Positions 1 to 7,270 of a stretch of 13,056 bases of DNA are shown here, one piece after another. Source of the DNA: Clostridia bacterium (lineage in GTDB: Bacteria; Bacillota; Clostridia; Oscillospirales; Acutalibacteraceae); assembly GCA_900766895.1 (NCBI GenBank), contig CAAFXF010000089.1, positions 1 through 13,056 on the forward strand, read 5' to 3'. Each line of letters starts with the position of its first letter. Within the stretch, counting starts at the first letter, position 1. The notes beneath the pieces were generated by a model, which searched no databases, was not told the origin of the DNA, and worked only from the letters and a program-made list of their open reading frames with translations. The position numbers were made by a program, and so were the translations under genes.

Positions 1-28
1 GGAGTTCAGACGTGTGCTCTTCCGATCT
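1..28 (+). other. Illumina adapter contamination
   Basis: These bases match the 3' part of the Illumina TruSeq multiplexing read-2 primer/adapter, ending in CGTGTGCTCTTCCGATCT. They are a library artefact and not genomic. Genomic sequence appears to start at base 29, because the minus-strand pseudouridine synthase reading frame stays sensible right up to that base. Reading frames that begin inside or run through this segment on the plus strand are chimeric. The adapter also marks this edge as a true contig end rather than a biological boundary. Confidence 0.97.
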
Positions 29-226
29 ATCGTCGGTCAGGTACAAGTCAACAACATCATTTTCGTTCAGCACCTGCTCGGGTGTACAGCGCTTACGGTT
101 GACCTTGATATTCTTTTTTCTGATTTGCTTAAACATCATCGACTTTGGCAGAGTGTCAAAATGCTTTTGCAAAAACTTATCGAGCCTCTGCCCTGCGTCA
201 TTGGAATTAATAGTTACACTTTTCAT
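29..226 (-). CDS. RluC/RluD-family 23S rRNA pseudouridine synthase, N-terminal S4 domain (partial)
   Basis: Reading the minus strand from the ATG at 226-224 gives 66 uninterrupted codons that run into the adapter. The protein starts MKSVTINSNDAGQRLDKFL and continues with SMMFKQIRKKNIKVNRKR and a VLNENDVVDLYL segment. This is the usual N-terminal S4 RNA-binding domain of RluA-family enzymes, which isomerise specific uridines in 23S rRNA. The catalytic domain with its Asp (the HRLD region) would lie beyond the contig end and is not visible. The start fits the family, since homologues begin a few residues before the AGQRLDKFL block. No Shine-Dalgarno sequence precedes the ATG, and the predicted promoter places transcription start at or within a base or two of it. 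Other S4 proteins are possible, but the DAGQRLDKFL motif with this spacing favours RluC/RluD. Confidence 0.85.
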
Positions 227-232
227 ACCAAG

Positions 233-261
233 ATTATATTATATTTGAAGACCATAGTCAA
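233..261 (-). promoter_or_regulatory. Sigma-A-type promoter of the pseudouridine synthase gene
   Basis: On the minus strand a TTGACT -35 box (261-256) and a perfect TATAAT -10 box (238-233) are separated by exactly 17 bp. The gene's ATG begins at 226, six bases after the -10 box. The expected transcription start therefore coincides with the start codon, which implies a leaderless or nearly leaderless mRNA. Confidence 0.75.
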
Positions 262-319
262 ATGTACAATCGCAAAAAATGTGCCGTAACGAAGACAATC
301 ATTACGACACATAATTGTT

Positions 320-591
320 GGCAATAAAGAGTAATCCGAACCTGCCAAAAATGCAGAATTAAAGCGACTTTTGAAATTTTCGCTGTCGCCTTGCGTCAGC
401 AAGGCTTCCATCTCAAAATCCAAAATTCATCTTTACTGCAAGCATTTTTGGTCTGCGAGTTCAAATTGTGCTGATTTGTTCTTAATCAAGGCAAAAAACG
501 CAGGAATACTTTATGTATTCTGAGTATTTTTAACGCAGATAGAGGGCAAATCAGCCAATTTAAACCACGGTTCGGATTGCTCTTCATTGCC
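320..591. repeat. MITE-like element bounded by 23-bp terminal inverted repeats
   Basis: The segments 320-342 (beginning GGCAAT, ending ATCCGAACC) and 569-591 (beginning GGTTCGGATT, ending ATTGCC) are inverted repeats matching at 21 of 23 positions. Inside lie a nested inverted repeat, CCAAAAATGC (345-354) against GCATTTTTGG (442-451), and a 7-bp hairpin, GCCTTGC (388-394) against GCAAGGC (399-405). A further small palindrome, GAATAC..GTATTC, lies near 509-528. No transposase or convincing gene is present in the whole 227-617 gap. TAATT occurs at 312-316 and 592-596, which could be remnants of a target duplication, but the left copy is three bases away from the repeat edge. The element sits directly upstream of prfB. 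A structured intergenic RNA or another dispersed repeat class is the alternative. Confidence 0.55.
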
Positions 592-617
592 TAATTATTA
601 GTATTTAGGAGTTTTTT

Positions 618-1736
618 ATGATAGAGTTTGAAGAATTGAGCCAAAGGCTTATGCAGTCCGAGGGGCCTATCGCAAACCTTAAGGAAGCGCTTGATATTGA
701 TAATCTTAAGGTGCAGGTTGAGGAGCTTGAACAGCAAAGTGCTGCTCCTGACTTTTGGGACGATATGGAAAACAGCCAAAAGATTATGCAAAAAATCGGT
801 TCGCTAAAGGCAAAGATTGCGTCTTACGAAAGCCTTAAGTCAGATTTTGACGACGCATTGGTTATGATTGAGCTTGCCGATGAGGAGGGCGACGCAACTC
901 TTGTTGAGGATTGCACGCAGTCGGTTGAGGATATTGAAAACAGGATTGAATCATTAACCCTTTCAACTCTGCTTTCAGGCGAGTTTGACGATAACAATGC
1001 TATTCTTACATTCCACGCAGGTGCAGGCGGAACAGAGGCACAAGATTGGGCGGAAATGCTTTTCCGTATGTACAACCGTTGGGGTGAAAGAAGGGGCTTT
1101 AAGGTATCAACCCTTGATTATCTTGAGGGCGATGTTGCAGGTATTAAGAGTGCAACTATTCGTATTGAGGGCGAAAACGCATACGGTTACCTCCACGGTG
1201 AAATGGGTATACACCGTCTTGTTCGTGTTTCTCCGTTTGATTCATCGGGCCGTAGACATACATCGTTTGCTTCCCTTGAGGTTATGCCTGAAATTGACTC
1301 TGATGTTAATGTGGAAATTAGGGAAGAGGACATCAAGATGGATGTTTACCGTGCTTCCGGTGCGGGCGGTCAAAAGGTTAATAAAACCTCGTCTGCTGTT
1401 CGTCTTACTCATATTCCGACAGGCATTGTTGTTTCGTGTCAGGTGGAGCGTTCACAGCACCAAAACAGAGAAATGGCTATGCTTATGCTCAAATCAAAGC
1501 TTGTTGAAATTAAGGAAAGAGAAAATCTTGAAAAGATTGAAGACATCAAGGGCGACCAAAAGGAAATTGCCTGGGGCAGTCAAATTCGCTCTTATGTATT
1601 TATGCCTTACACAATGGTTAAGGACCACAGAACCGGCTTTGAAATGGGTAATATTACAGCTGTTATGGACGGTGACCTTGACGGATTTATCAATGCTTAT
1701 CTCAAAATGAAAAGCCTTGAAGCAACCGAAAATTAA
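618..1736 (+). CDS. prfB: Peptide chain release factor 2 (no programmed frameshift)
   Basis: This is a class I release factor of 372 aa, near the family's usual 365 residues, which recognises UGA and UAA in the ribosomal A site and triggers peptide release. The diagnostic features are the SPF tripeptide (residues 205-207), which marks RF2 rather than RF1 (PxT), and the catalytic GGQ (250-252) in the context SGAGGQKVNKTSSAVRL. An N-terminal helical domain with PDFWDD (44-49) precedes them. The start is ATG 618 with AGGAG at 607-611, six bases upstream. In most bacteria, codons 25-26 are CTT TGA and require a +1 shift. Here codons 25-26 are CTT GAT, so the frame is continuous, although an SD-like AAGGAAG (681-687) still precedes the site. 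RF2 autoregulation by frameshifting should therefore be absent, unless one T is missing through error. The gene ends at a strong terminator. Confidence 0.97.
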   Translation: MIEFEELSQRLMQSEGPIANLKEALDIDNLKVQVEELEQQSAAPDFWDDMENSQKIMQKIGSLKAKIASYESLKSDFDDALVMIELADEEGDATLVEDCTQSVEDIENRIESLTLSTLLSGEFDDNNAILTFHAGAGGTEAQDWAEMLFRMYNRWGERRGFKVSTLDYLEGDVAGIKSATIRIEGENAYGYLHGEMGIHRLVRVSPFDSSGRRHTSFASLEVMPEIDSDVNVEIREEDIKMDVYRASGAGGQKVNKTSSAVRLTHIPTGIVVSCQVERSQHQNREMAMLMLKSKLVEIKERENLEKIEDIKGDQKEIAWGSQIRSYVFMPYTMVKDHRTGFEMGNITAVMDGDLDGFINAYLKMKSLEATEN

Positions 1737-1766
1737 TTTTATCAAAATTTTTACAATGCTAAAAAT

Positions 1767-1802
1767 GCCTCTTAAGCAAAAAATAAGCTTGGGAGGCTTT
1801 TT
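1767..1802 (+). terminator. Intrinsic terminator after prfB, overlapping the next gene's ribosome binding site
   Basis: GCCTCTTAAGC (1767-1777) pairs with GCTTGGGAGGC (1787-1797) to form an 11-bp stem with two G-U wobbles and a 9-nt A-rich loop, followed by TTTTT at 1798-1802. The 3' arm contains GGGAGG (1791-1796), which is also the Shine-Dalgarno sequence for the ATG at 1806. The same bases thus serve as a terminator arm and as a ribosome binding site. Confidence 0.8.
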
Positions 1803-1805
1803 ATT

Positions 1806-2666
1806 ATGAAAATCAAAAAAATAGTGCCGTTGTTTATATGTCTTTGCCTTCTTTTCGGCTGTGCAAGACCGCTTGACGACGGTGACACTACAACACAATC
1901 AAATACAAGCAGTAATATTTCTACCACTCAAAATGAAACAAAAACTACTACATCTCCAACGGCAAAGGCAGTTGCAGGGCTTGATTCATTAAGCACGCAA
2001 AAGATTATTTGGGGACCGGGAAACATAGTTGACCACAAGCAACCAAACGACCCATTACTGCTTCAAAAGCAGTATGAATCAATGAACGCAAGATGGCTTT
2101 TGAAAAACGAAAAGCAGGTGTGCCTAACCTTTGACGAAGGCTATGAAAACGGCTATACTCCACAGATTTTGGATACTCTTAAAGAAAAGCAGGTCAAGGC
2201 AATTTTCTTTGTCACCTATGACTTTGCATCGCAAAACCCCGAGCTTATTAACAGGATGATAAAAGAGGGGCATATTGTCGGTAATCACTCATACCGTCAC
2301 TATTCTATGGACGAGGTCAGTGATGATGTTGCAAGGCAGGAGGTTACCTTTTTGCACAACTATATTAAGGAAAAGCATAATTATACTATGAGTTATTTCC
2401 GTTTTCCAAAGGGAGAGTTTTCCGAGCGTTCATTGCAGATTGTTAAGGACTTGGGCTACACCTCTGTGTTTTGGAGCTTTGCCTATGCCGATTGGGACAC
2501 CTCAAATCAGATAGACGAATCAACAGCCTTTACCCGTATTTGCGAAAGCACACATCCCGGTGAGATAATTTTGCTTCACGCAGTCAGCGCTACAAATGCC
2601 AATATTCTCGGCAAGGTTATTGATGATATTGAAAAGCAGGGCTATACGTTTACGGTAAATGTTTGA
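1806..2666 (+). CDS. pdaA: PdaA-like polysaccharide (N-acetylmuramic acid) deacetylase lipoprotein
   Basis: This is a 286-aa NodB-homology (carbohydrate esterase 4) protein. It opens with a signal peptide and a lipobox ending LFGC (Cys19), then a Thr/Ser-rich linker (about 25-55), so it is probably anchored to the outer face of the membrane. The catalytic domain begins near residue 103. Motif 1 is CLTFDEGYENGYTP (D110, with Glu111 where classical enzymes have a second Asp), motif 2 HSYRH (161-165), motif 3 RFPKGEFSERSL (199-210), then VFWSFAYADWD (221-231) and LLHAVS with His258. The GYENGYTP block, FSERSL and the DWD segment resemble Bacillus subtilis PdaA, which deacetylates muramic acid on the way to muramic-delta-lactam in spore cortex. 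A spore role is therefore likely but inferred. The start at 1806 has GGGAGG nine bases upstream. A general peptidoglycan deacetylase is the alternative. Confidence 0.88.
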   Translation: MKIKKIVPLFICLCLLFGCARPLDDGDTTTQSNTSSNISTTQNETKTTTSPTAKAVAGLDSLSTQKIIWGPGNIVDHKQPNDPLLLQKQYESMNARWLLKNEKQVCLTFDEGYENGYTPQILDTLKEKQVKAIFFVTYDFASQNPELINRMIKEGHIVGNHSYRHYSMDEVSDDVARQEVTFLHNYIKEKHNYTMSYFRFPKGEFSERSLQIVKDLGYTSVFWSFAYADWDTSNQIDESTAFTRICESTHPGEIILLHAVSATNANILGKVIDDIEKQGYTFTVNV

Positions 2667-2674
2667 TTTTTAAG

Positions 2675-2701
2675 GCTCCTCTTATTTTTATTAAGGGGAG
2701 C
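2675..2701 (+). terminator. Hairpin after the deacetylase gene, weak terminator candidate
   Basis: GCTCCTCTTA (2675-2684) pairs with TAAGGGGAGC (2692-2701) over 10 bp with one G-U pair and a 7-nt loop. It starts eight bases after the stop codon. No U-run follows, so it may be an mRNA 3'-end structure or an inefficient terminator. Confidence 0.45.
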
Positions 2702-2767
2702 TGTCGTCATTTATGACTACTGAAGGGATAAAAAATTTGACAAAATTATTAAATTTTCAAAATACAG

Positions 2768-2796
2768 TTGAGATTGCTCTCGCTATAATATATAAT
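2768..2796 (+). promoter_or_regulatory. Sigma-A-type promoter of the mre operon
   Basis: TTGAGA (2768-2773) and TATAAT (2791-2796) are 17 bp apart. A second TATAAT overlaps at 2784-2789. An additional TTGACA at 2737-2742 has only a poor -10 (AAATAC, 2760-2765) at 17 bp. Transcription would start near 2803, about 30 bases before the preferred mreB start. Confidence 0.65.
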
Positions 2797-2834
2797 ATAA
2801 AATTACAGTAAATATTATGAAAGCGGGTATACAT

Positions 2835-3815
2835 ATGCTTTTTTCAAGAGATATAGGTATCGACCTTGGAACGTCTAACACCAAGGTTACAGATAAAAAG
2901 GGGCACATCATAATTAATGAGCCGTCGGTTGTTGCAGTTGATGTAAAGTCAAAGCGTGTTCTTGCAACAGGTAACGAGGCAAAAAATATGATTGGCAGAA
3001 CTCCGGGCTCGATTGTAGCCGTGCGTCCTATGAAGGCAGGAGTTATTGCGGATTTTGATATGACAGCCGATATGCTTCATGATTTTATGGACCGTTCAAC
3101 CTCTCGTAATGTTTTTACAAAAACAAGGGTAGTTGTGTGCGTTCCGTCCGATGTTACCGAGGTAGAACGCAGGGCGGTTGAGGACGCTGTGCGTTCGGCA
3201 GGTGCGCAGGATGTTGAGCTTATCGAGGAATCTATGGCGGCTGCTCTCGGCGCAGGTCTTCCTGTTTACGAGGCGACAGGCTCAATGATAATTGACATCG
3301 GCGGCGGAACAACCGATGTTGCTGTTATTTCCTTGGGCGGTATTGCCTGCTGTAACAGCATTAAGGTTGGCGGTGAGGCAATGGATGATGCCATCGTAAC
3401 ATATATGCGCAGGGAGCATAACCTCCTTATCGGTGAACGAACAGCCGAGGATATTAAGCTCAAGATCGGCTCTGCTATGGAGTACGACGGTGAGGCTGCA
3501 ATGGAGGTTAGAGGACGCAACCTTGCTGACGGACTGCCGGGCAGTGTTGAGGTTACATCTGCCGATATACGCGCAGTGCTTGAGGAGCCTGTGTCACAGA
3601 TTATTTCAGCAATCAAGGAGACACTTGAGGTTACTCTTCCGGAGCTTGCGGCTGATATTATCGACAGAGGCATTTACCTTACAGGTGCTGCAAGTCAGCT
3701 CAGAGGACTTCGTGATTTGATAGAAAACGAAATCCGTATTCCAATCATCGTGCCTGAAAATTCAAATGATTGCGTTGCTCTGGGTACATCAATTAAGCTC
3801 CGTCAGGCAAAATAA
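2835..3815 (+). CDS. mreB: Rod-shape-determining protein MreB/Mbl (bacterial actin)
   Basis: This actin-like ATPase polymerises on the inner membrane face and guides lateral peptidoglycan synthesis with MreC, MreD and PBP2. From the ATG at 2835 it is 326 aa, close to the family norm of about 335-345. The phosphate-1 loop is DIGIDLGTSNT (6-16), phosphate-2 is DIGGGTTDV (154-162), and VGGEAMDDAIVTYMRR and IGERTAEDIK are typical MreB segments. The adenosine motif reads LTGAAS (282-287) where most homologues have LTGGGA or LTGGGS, an unusual substitution. An in-frame ATG at 2817 would add six residues, but MreB proteins normally begin just before the DIGIDLGT block. Neither site has a strong ribosome binding site; AAAGCGGG precedes 2835. 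mreC follows after 18 bp. MreB and Mbl cannot be separated by eye. Confidence 0.95.
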   Translation: MLFSRDIGIDLGTSNTKVTDKKGHIIINEPSVVAVDVKSKRVLATGNEAKNMIGRTPGSIVAVRPMKAGVIADFDMTADMLHDFMDRSTSRNVFTKTRVVVCVPSDVTEVERRAVEDAVRSAGAQDVELIEESMAAALGAGLPVYEATGSMIIDIGGGTTDVAVISLGGIACCNSIKVGGEAMDDAIVTYMRREHNLLIGERTAEDIKLKIGSAMEYDGEAAMEVRGRNLADGLPGSVEVTSADIRAVLEEPVSQIISAIKETLEVTLPELAADIIDRGIYLTGAASQLRGLRDLIENEIRIPIIVPENSNDCVALGTSIKLRQAK

Positions 3816-3833
3816 ATTCAGAAGAGAAGTTGT

Positions 3834-4667
3834 ATGAAAAATATATTTAATTCAAAGCCGTTTAAGCTTGTTGTGGGTATCATAGGGGTATTTCTTATCG
3901 GTGCATTGATTGCAGCGGCTAACGGTCACGGCGAAACCGCACAGTCAACAATAGTAGGCACGGTGTTTTATCCTGCTCACTATGTGGCACAAAAGGTGTC
4001 AGACGGCATAGACAGTATTGCCGGTAATGTAAGCGGAAACAGCCAGTATGAAAAGGAAATAGCAAAGCTTCAAAATCAGGTAGGCGATTTGCAATCACAG
4101 CTTGTCGACTACGAGAATCTAAAAAGACAAAATGAGCTTTACAAGGAATTTCTCGGTGTCAAGGAGGAAAATCCCGATTTTGAATTTGTGGAGGCATCGG
4201 TTATAGGCAGGGACAGTGCGGATATTTACCAATCCTTTTCTATTTCAAAGGGCACTGCCTCGGGGGTAAGTGCGGGCGATGCCGTAATGTACGGCAAATA
4301 TCTTGTAGGAATTGTTGACAAGGCGTATCCCACATACAGCGTTGTTAAAACCGTTCTTGACCCTGACTTAAGCGTTTCTGCTTATGAAATTATTTCAAAT
4401 GAGATTTCGTATGTAACAGGCAATGCCAAGCTTGCCAAGGAAAATAAATGCAAGATGGCAAACCTTGACGCCTCAACAAAAATTACAAATGAGTCGATTA
4501 TTTGTACTGCAGGTGTGGGCGGTACTGTGCCAAAGGGACTGATTATAGGCACTGTTGATGAGATTGCCGATGAGTCAACTGATATTTCGTCATATGCTAT
4601 CATCACACCCGGCACTCAAATTGAAAGCATCAATACCTGCTTTGTGCTGACAAACTACAAAAAATAA
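3834..4667 (+). CDS. mreC: Cell-shape protein MreC
   Basis: This 277-aa membrane-anchored scaffold of the elongation complex binds PBP2 and links it to MreB through MreD. A single transmembrane helix (about 11-29) follows a short cytoplasmic start. A coiled coil (about 70-107, LQNQVGDLQSQL) comes next, then a beta-rich extracellular region. The signature near the end, ICTAGVGGTVPKGLIIGTV (223-241), is typical of MreC. The length is standard. The start at 3834 is preceded only by a weak AGAAGAGAAG. The stop codon overlaps the ribosome binding site of mreD, so the two are probably translationally linked. Confidence 0.95.
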   Translation: MKNIFNSKPFKLVVGIIGVFLIGALIAAANGHGETAQSTIVGTVFYPAHYVAQKVSDGIDSIAGNVSGNSQYEKEIAKLQNQVGDLQSQLVDYENLKRQNELYKEFLGVKEENPDFEFVEASVIGRDSADIYQSFSISKGTASGVSAGDAVMYGKYLVGIVDKAYPTYSVVKTVLDPDLSVSAYEIISNEISYVTGNAKLAKENKCKMANLDASTKITNESIICTAGVGGTVPKGLIIGTVDEIADESTDISSYAIITPGTQIESINTCFVLTNYKK

Positions 4668-4676
4668 GGAAGCTTT

Positions 4677-5192
4677 ATGGAACTGTCAAAACGCGAAAGA
4701 ACAATTAAATATTGCGTTTATGCCGTAATTATTGCAATTTGTGCATTGCTACAAAATGTTTCGGGCTTGTTCCTTCAAATCGGAGGTGCAAGGTGCTTTT
4801 TGCTTGTGCCTGTTGCTGTTCTGCTTTCTCTTGATGAGGATGAAAAAACAGCGTCATTGCTTGGACTTTTTGCAGGATTACTGTGGGATTGCGTTTCTGC
4901 ACATCATATGGGCTTTAACAGTATTTACATAATGCTTGCCTGCTATGCCGTTGCCTTGCTTGTGAATCGATTGTTCAGGGCTACCTATTGGGTTGGATAT
5001 GTAGGCGCGGTAATATTCACCTTGCTTTATTGCGTGTTGTATTGGCTTTTGTTTGTTGTGCTAAAGGGCGGAGACGGAGCTGTTTCTTCACTGTTCAGCT
5101 TTTACCTGCCGTCGTTTGTATACACCTGTGTTGTGGCATTACCCCTTAATCTTTTGATTGTTCCGCTTAGGAAGCGGCTTAATAAATCTTAA
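4677..5192 (+). CDS. mreD: Rod-shape-determining membrane protein MreD
   Basis: This 171-aa polytopic membrane protein has about five or six hydrophobic segments (roughly 11-30, 38-52, 58-76, 80-98, 105-130 and 142-164). The LLGLFAGLLWDCVSAHHMGF stretch (61-80), with its Asp after GLLW and Gly before the next helix, is the recognisable MreD motif. Position directly after mreC (9-bp gap) supports the call. AAGGAAG at 4666-4672 overlaps the mreC stop and serves the ATG at 4677. MreD sequences are poorly conserved, so the assignment rests on topology, motif and operon place together. Confidence 0.9.
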   Translation: MELSKRERTIKYCVYAVIIAICALLQNVSGLFLQIGGARCFLLVPVAVLLSLDEDEKTASLLGLFAGLLWDCVSAHHMGFNSIYIMLACYAVALLVNRLFRATYWVGYVGAVIFTLLYCVLYWLLFVVLKGGDGAVSSLFSFYLPSFVYTCVVALPLNLLIVPLRKRLNKS

Positions 5193-5237
5193 ATTTAGCT
5201 TTCTGCTGTTATAAATTTCAGGAAAGGAGAATTTGCT

Positions 5238-7262
5238 GTGGGCGACAGATATAAAAGTACAAGAACGGTCATTGCTGTTTTGCTTGCACTTGCCGTGCTT
5301 GTTGGATTTGTGGCGGATTTGTACAACATCCAGATAAAAAACAACGAGCTTTATGTTGCTCAAAGCAATGCTGTCCAAACCTATACCGTGTCAATCGAGG
5401 CGGCTCGCGGAGAGATTGTTGACCGTAACGGTAACGTTCTTGTAACTAACAGAAAGGGCAACAGTATTATTCTTGATGCGGCATATTTTCCAAGTGCAAA
5501 GGATAACGATGCACGTAATGCCATTATCCTAAACCTAATCAATTTGTTCAACAGGAATAAGGAGGAGTATGTTCACAACCTTCCTCTTAAGTTTGGAAAA
5601 AACGGCAAGATAAAATTCTTTACCAAAAAGGATGATAAGGAAAATGAGTCTGCCATAAGAATTATGAAAAGCAAGGATATGTTCAATCTTCAGTCATATG
5701 CAACCGCACAAAACTGCTTTGACGCTATGGTTGAAAAATACGGACTTGAAAAATATGATGTTAAAACCGCACTTGAAATCGGCAATATCAGATATGAGCT
5801 TACAAGGTGCTTGTTTTCGGTTTCAAACCCTGTAACCATTGCAGATGATGTTAAGGATAAAACCGTTGCTCAAATTAAGGAGGATAGGCAAGGCTTCTTG
5901 GGTGCAGATGTTCAGGTTGTTGCTTATCGCTCATATATCGACCCGACGCTTGCCGCTCATATTATAGGAACGGTACGAAAGATTAATGCCGAGGAATATG
6001 CCGAGCTGAAGGATGACGGCTACGGAATAAATGATGAAATCGGCGAGTCGGGCATAGAAAAGGCGTGCGAGGCTGATTTACGCGGTGTCCCGGGTGAAAA
6101 GACTATTACTATTGACACAGAGGGAAATGTTACCGAAACTATTACAAAGGAGCCTGTTCAGGGCGATACAATAGTTCTTACCATAGACAAGGATATGCAA
6201 AAGATAGCGGAAAATGAGCTTCGCCGAATTTGTCTGAAAACCTCCGGTATTGCAACCGGTGCAGTTGTTGTTGAGGACATTCACAGCGGAGAATTATTAA
6301 CCGCAGCAAACTATCCCACATATAATTTGAACGAATATTACAGTGATTATCAAAAGCTTGCTTCAAGCAGTAAAAAGCCTTTGTATAACCGATTTGCAAT
6401 GGGTGCGTTTGCTCCCGGCTCAACCTTTAAGCCCTTGATGTCGGTTGCCGGTCTTGAGGAGAGCGTTATAACAGACGACACTTATTTTTACTGTGACAAG
6501 TATTTTAAGATTTCCGATATGACCTTTAAGTGCAACGGCACTCACGGAGGAGTAAATGTTGAGGATGCGCTTCAACATTCATGCAATGTATTTTATTACA
6601 ACACGGCAAAGCTTCTTGGCATTGACCGTATGAATAAGTACGGAAAGATGTTCGGTCTCGGTCAAAAAACAGGGGTGGAAATTCCGGAGTCAAAGGGTAT
6701 TATGGCAGGACCGGAATACAGAAAAAGATTTGATATGACCTGGCGACCGGGTGATACCATCCAATGCGCTATCGGTCAGTCCGATAATTTGCTTACTCCG
6801 CTTCAGCTTGCAAACTATTGTGCAGTTATTGCAAACGGCGGTACTCGCTATAAGCTTCATTTTGTTAAATCAAAGATTTCGTCGGATACGGGAGCAGTTA
6901 CCGAAACGGGTATAACCGTTGAAGAGGAAACGGGTATCAGCGAAAAAACCTTCAAAACCGTTCGTGAAGGTATGCGCAAGGTTTCCCTGTATGGCGGACC
7001 GAATAGAATATTCAATAAGCTTAAGGTTAAAACCGCCTGCAAAACAGGTACATCACAGGTAGTTGTTAACGGCGTAAAGCACAACAACGGATTCCTTATT
7101 ACCTATGCACCGTATGACAATCCAGAAATAAGCATCGGCTCTGCTATTGAAACTGCAGGCTCCGGTTCTTCAACTGCTGAAATTACGGCGGCAATCATTG
7201 ATTACTATTACAGTAACAACGACAAGGAAGAAAAAGCACAGAAGGATTCTGTACTTTTGTAA
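5238..7262 (+). CDS. mrdA: Penicillin-binding protein 2 (class B transpeptidase of the elongation complex)
   Basis: This 674-aa DD-transpeptidase crosslinks peptidoglycan during wall elongation, partnered with a SEDS glycosyltransferase. It starts at GTG 5238 with AAAGGAG at 5223-5229. One transmembrane helix (about 10-29) anchors it. The pedestal/dimerisation domain begins with AARGEIVDRNGNVL (55-68). The catalytic domain has STFK (395-398, nucleophile Ser395), SCN (448-450) and KTGT (602-605), in the right order and spacing. RPGDTIQCAIGQ and TPLQLANYCAVIANGG are also typical. A charged, Lys/Glu-rich tail (660-670) ends the protein. The last gene of the mre operon; the rodA that is often nearby is not in this window. 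A sporulation-specific class B PBP such as SpoVD is less likely because of the mre context. Confidence 0.94.
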   Translation: MGDRYKSTRTVIAVLLALAVLVGFVADLYNIQIKNNELYVAQSNAVQTYTVSIEAARGEIVDRNGNVLVTNRKGNSIILDAAYFPSAKDNDARNAIILNLINLFNRNKEEYVHNLPLKFGKNGKIKFFTKKDDKENESAIRIMKSKDMFNLQSYATAQNCFDAMVEKYGLEKYDVKTALEIGNIRYELTRCLFSVSNPVTIADDVKDKTVAQIKEDRQGFLGADVQVVAYRSYIDPTLAAHIIGTVRKINAEEYAELKDDGYGINDEIGESGIEKACEADLRGVPGEKTITIDTEGNVTETITKEPVQGDTIVLTIDKDMQKIAENELRRICLKTSGIATGAVVVEDIHSGELLTAANYPTYNLNEYYSDYQKLASSSKKPLYNRFAMGAFAPGSTFKPLMSVAGLEESVITDDTYFYCDKYFKISDMTFKCNGTHGGVNVEDALQHSCNVFYYNTAKLLGIDRMNKYGKMFGLGQKTGVEIPESKGIMAGPEYRKRFDMTWRPGDTIQCAIGQSDNLLTPLQLANYCAVIANGGTRYKLHFVKSKISSDTGAVTETGITVEEETGISEKTFKTVREGMRKVSLYGGPNRIFNKLKVKTACKTGTSQVVVNGVKHNNGFLITYAPYDNPEISIGSAIETAGSGSSTAEITAAIIDYYYSNNDKEEKAQKDSVLL

Positions 7263-7270
7263 AAAATATC

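Noticed and set aside
12..289. Two overlapping plus-strand reading frames starting within the first 14 bases
   Set aside because: Both start inside the adapter, have no ribosome binding site and run antisense to the recognisable S4-domain gene.
223..423. 66-aa minus-strand reading frame (MDFEMEALLTQGDS...)
   Set aside because: It spans the left part of the inverted-repeat element and the pseudouridine synthase promoter, has no clear ribosome binding site, and its composition follows the palindromes. It is probably a spurious frame carried by the repeat.
985..1710. 241-aa plus-strand frame inside prfB
   Set aside because: It is a +1-frame shadow of a well-supported release factor gene, with Arg/Leu-rich low-quality sequence and no start signal.
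2817..2834. Six-residue N-terminal extension of MreB from ATG 2817
   Set aside because: MreB proteins normally start just before DIGIDLGT, and no ribosome binding site precedes 2817. It is not excluded, since 2835 also has only a weak site.
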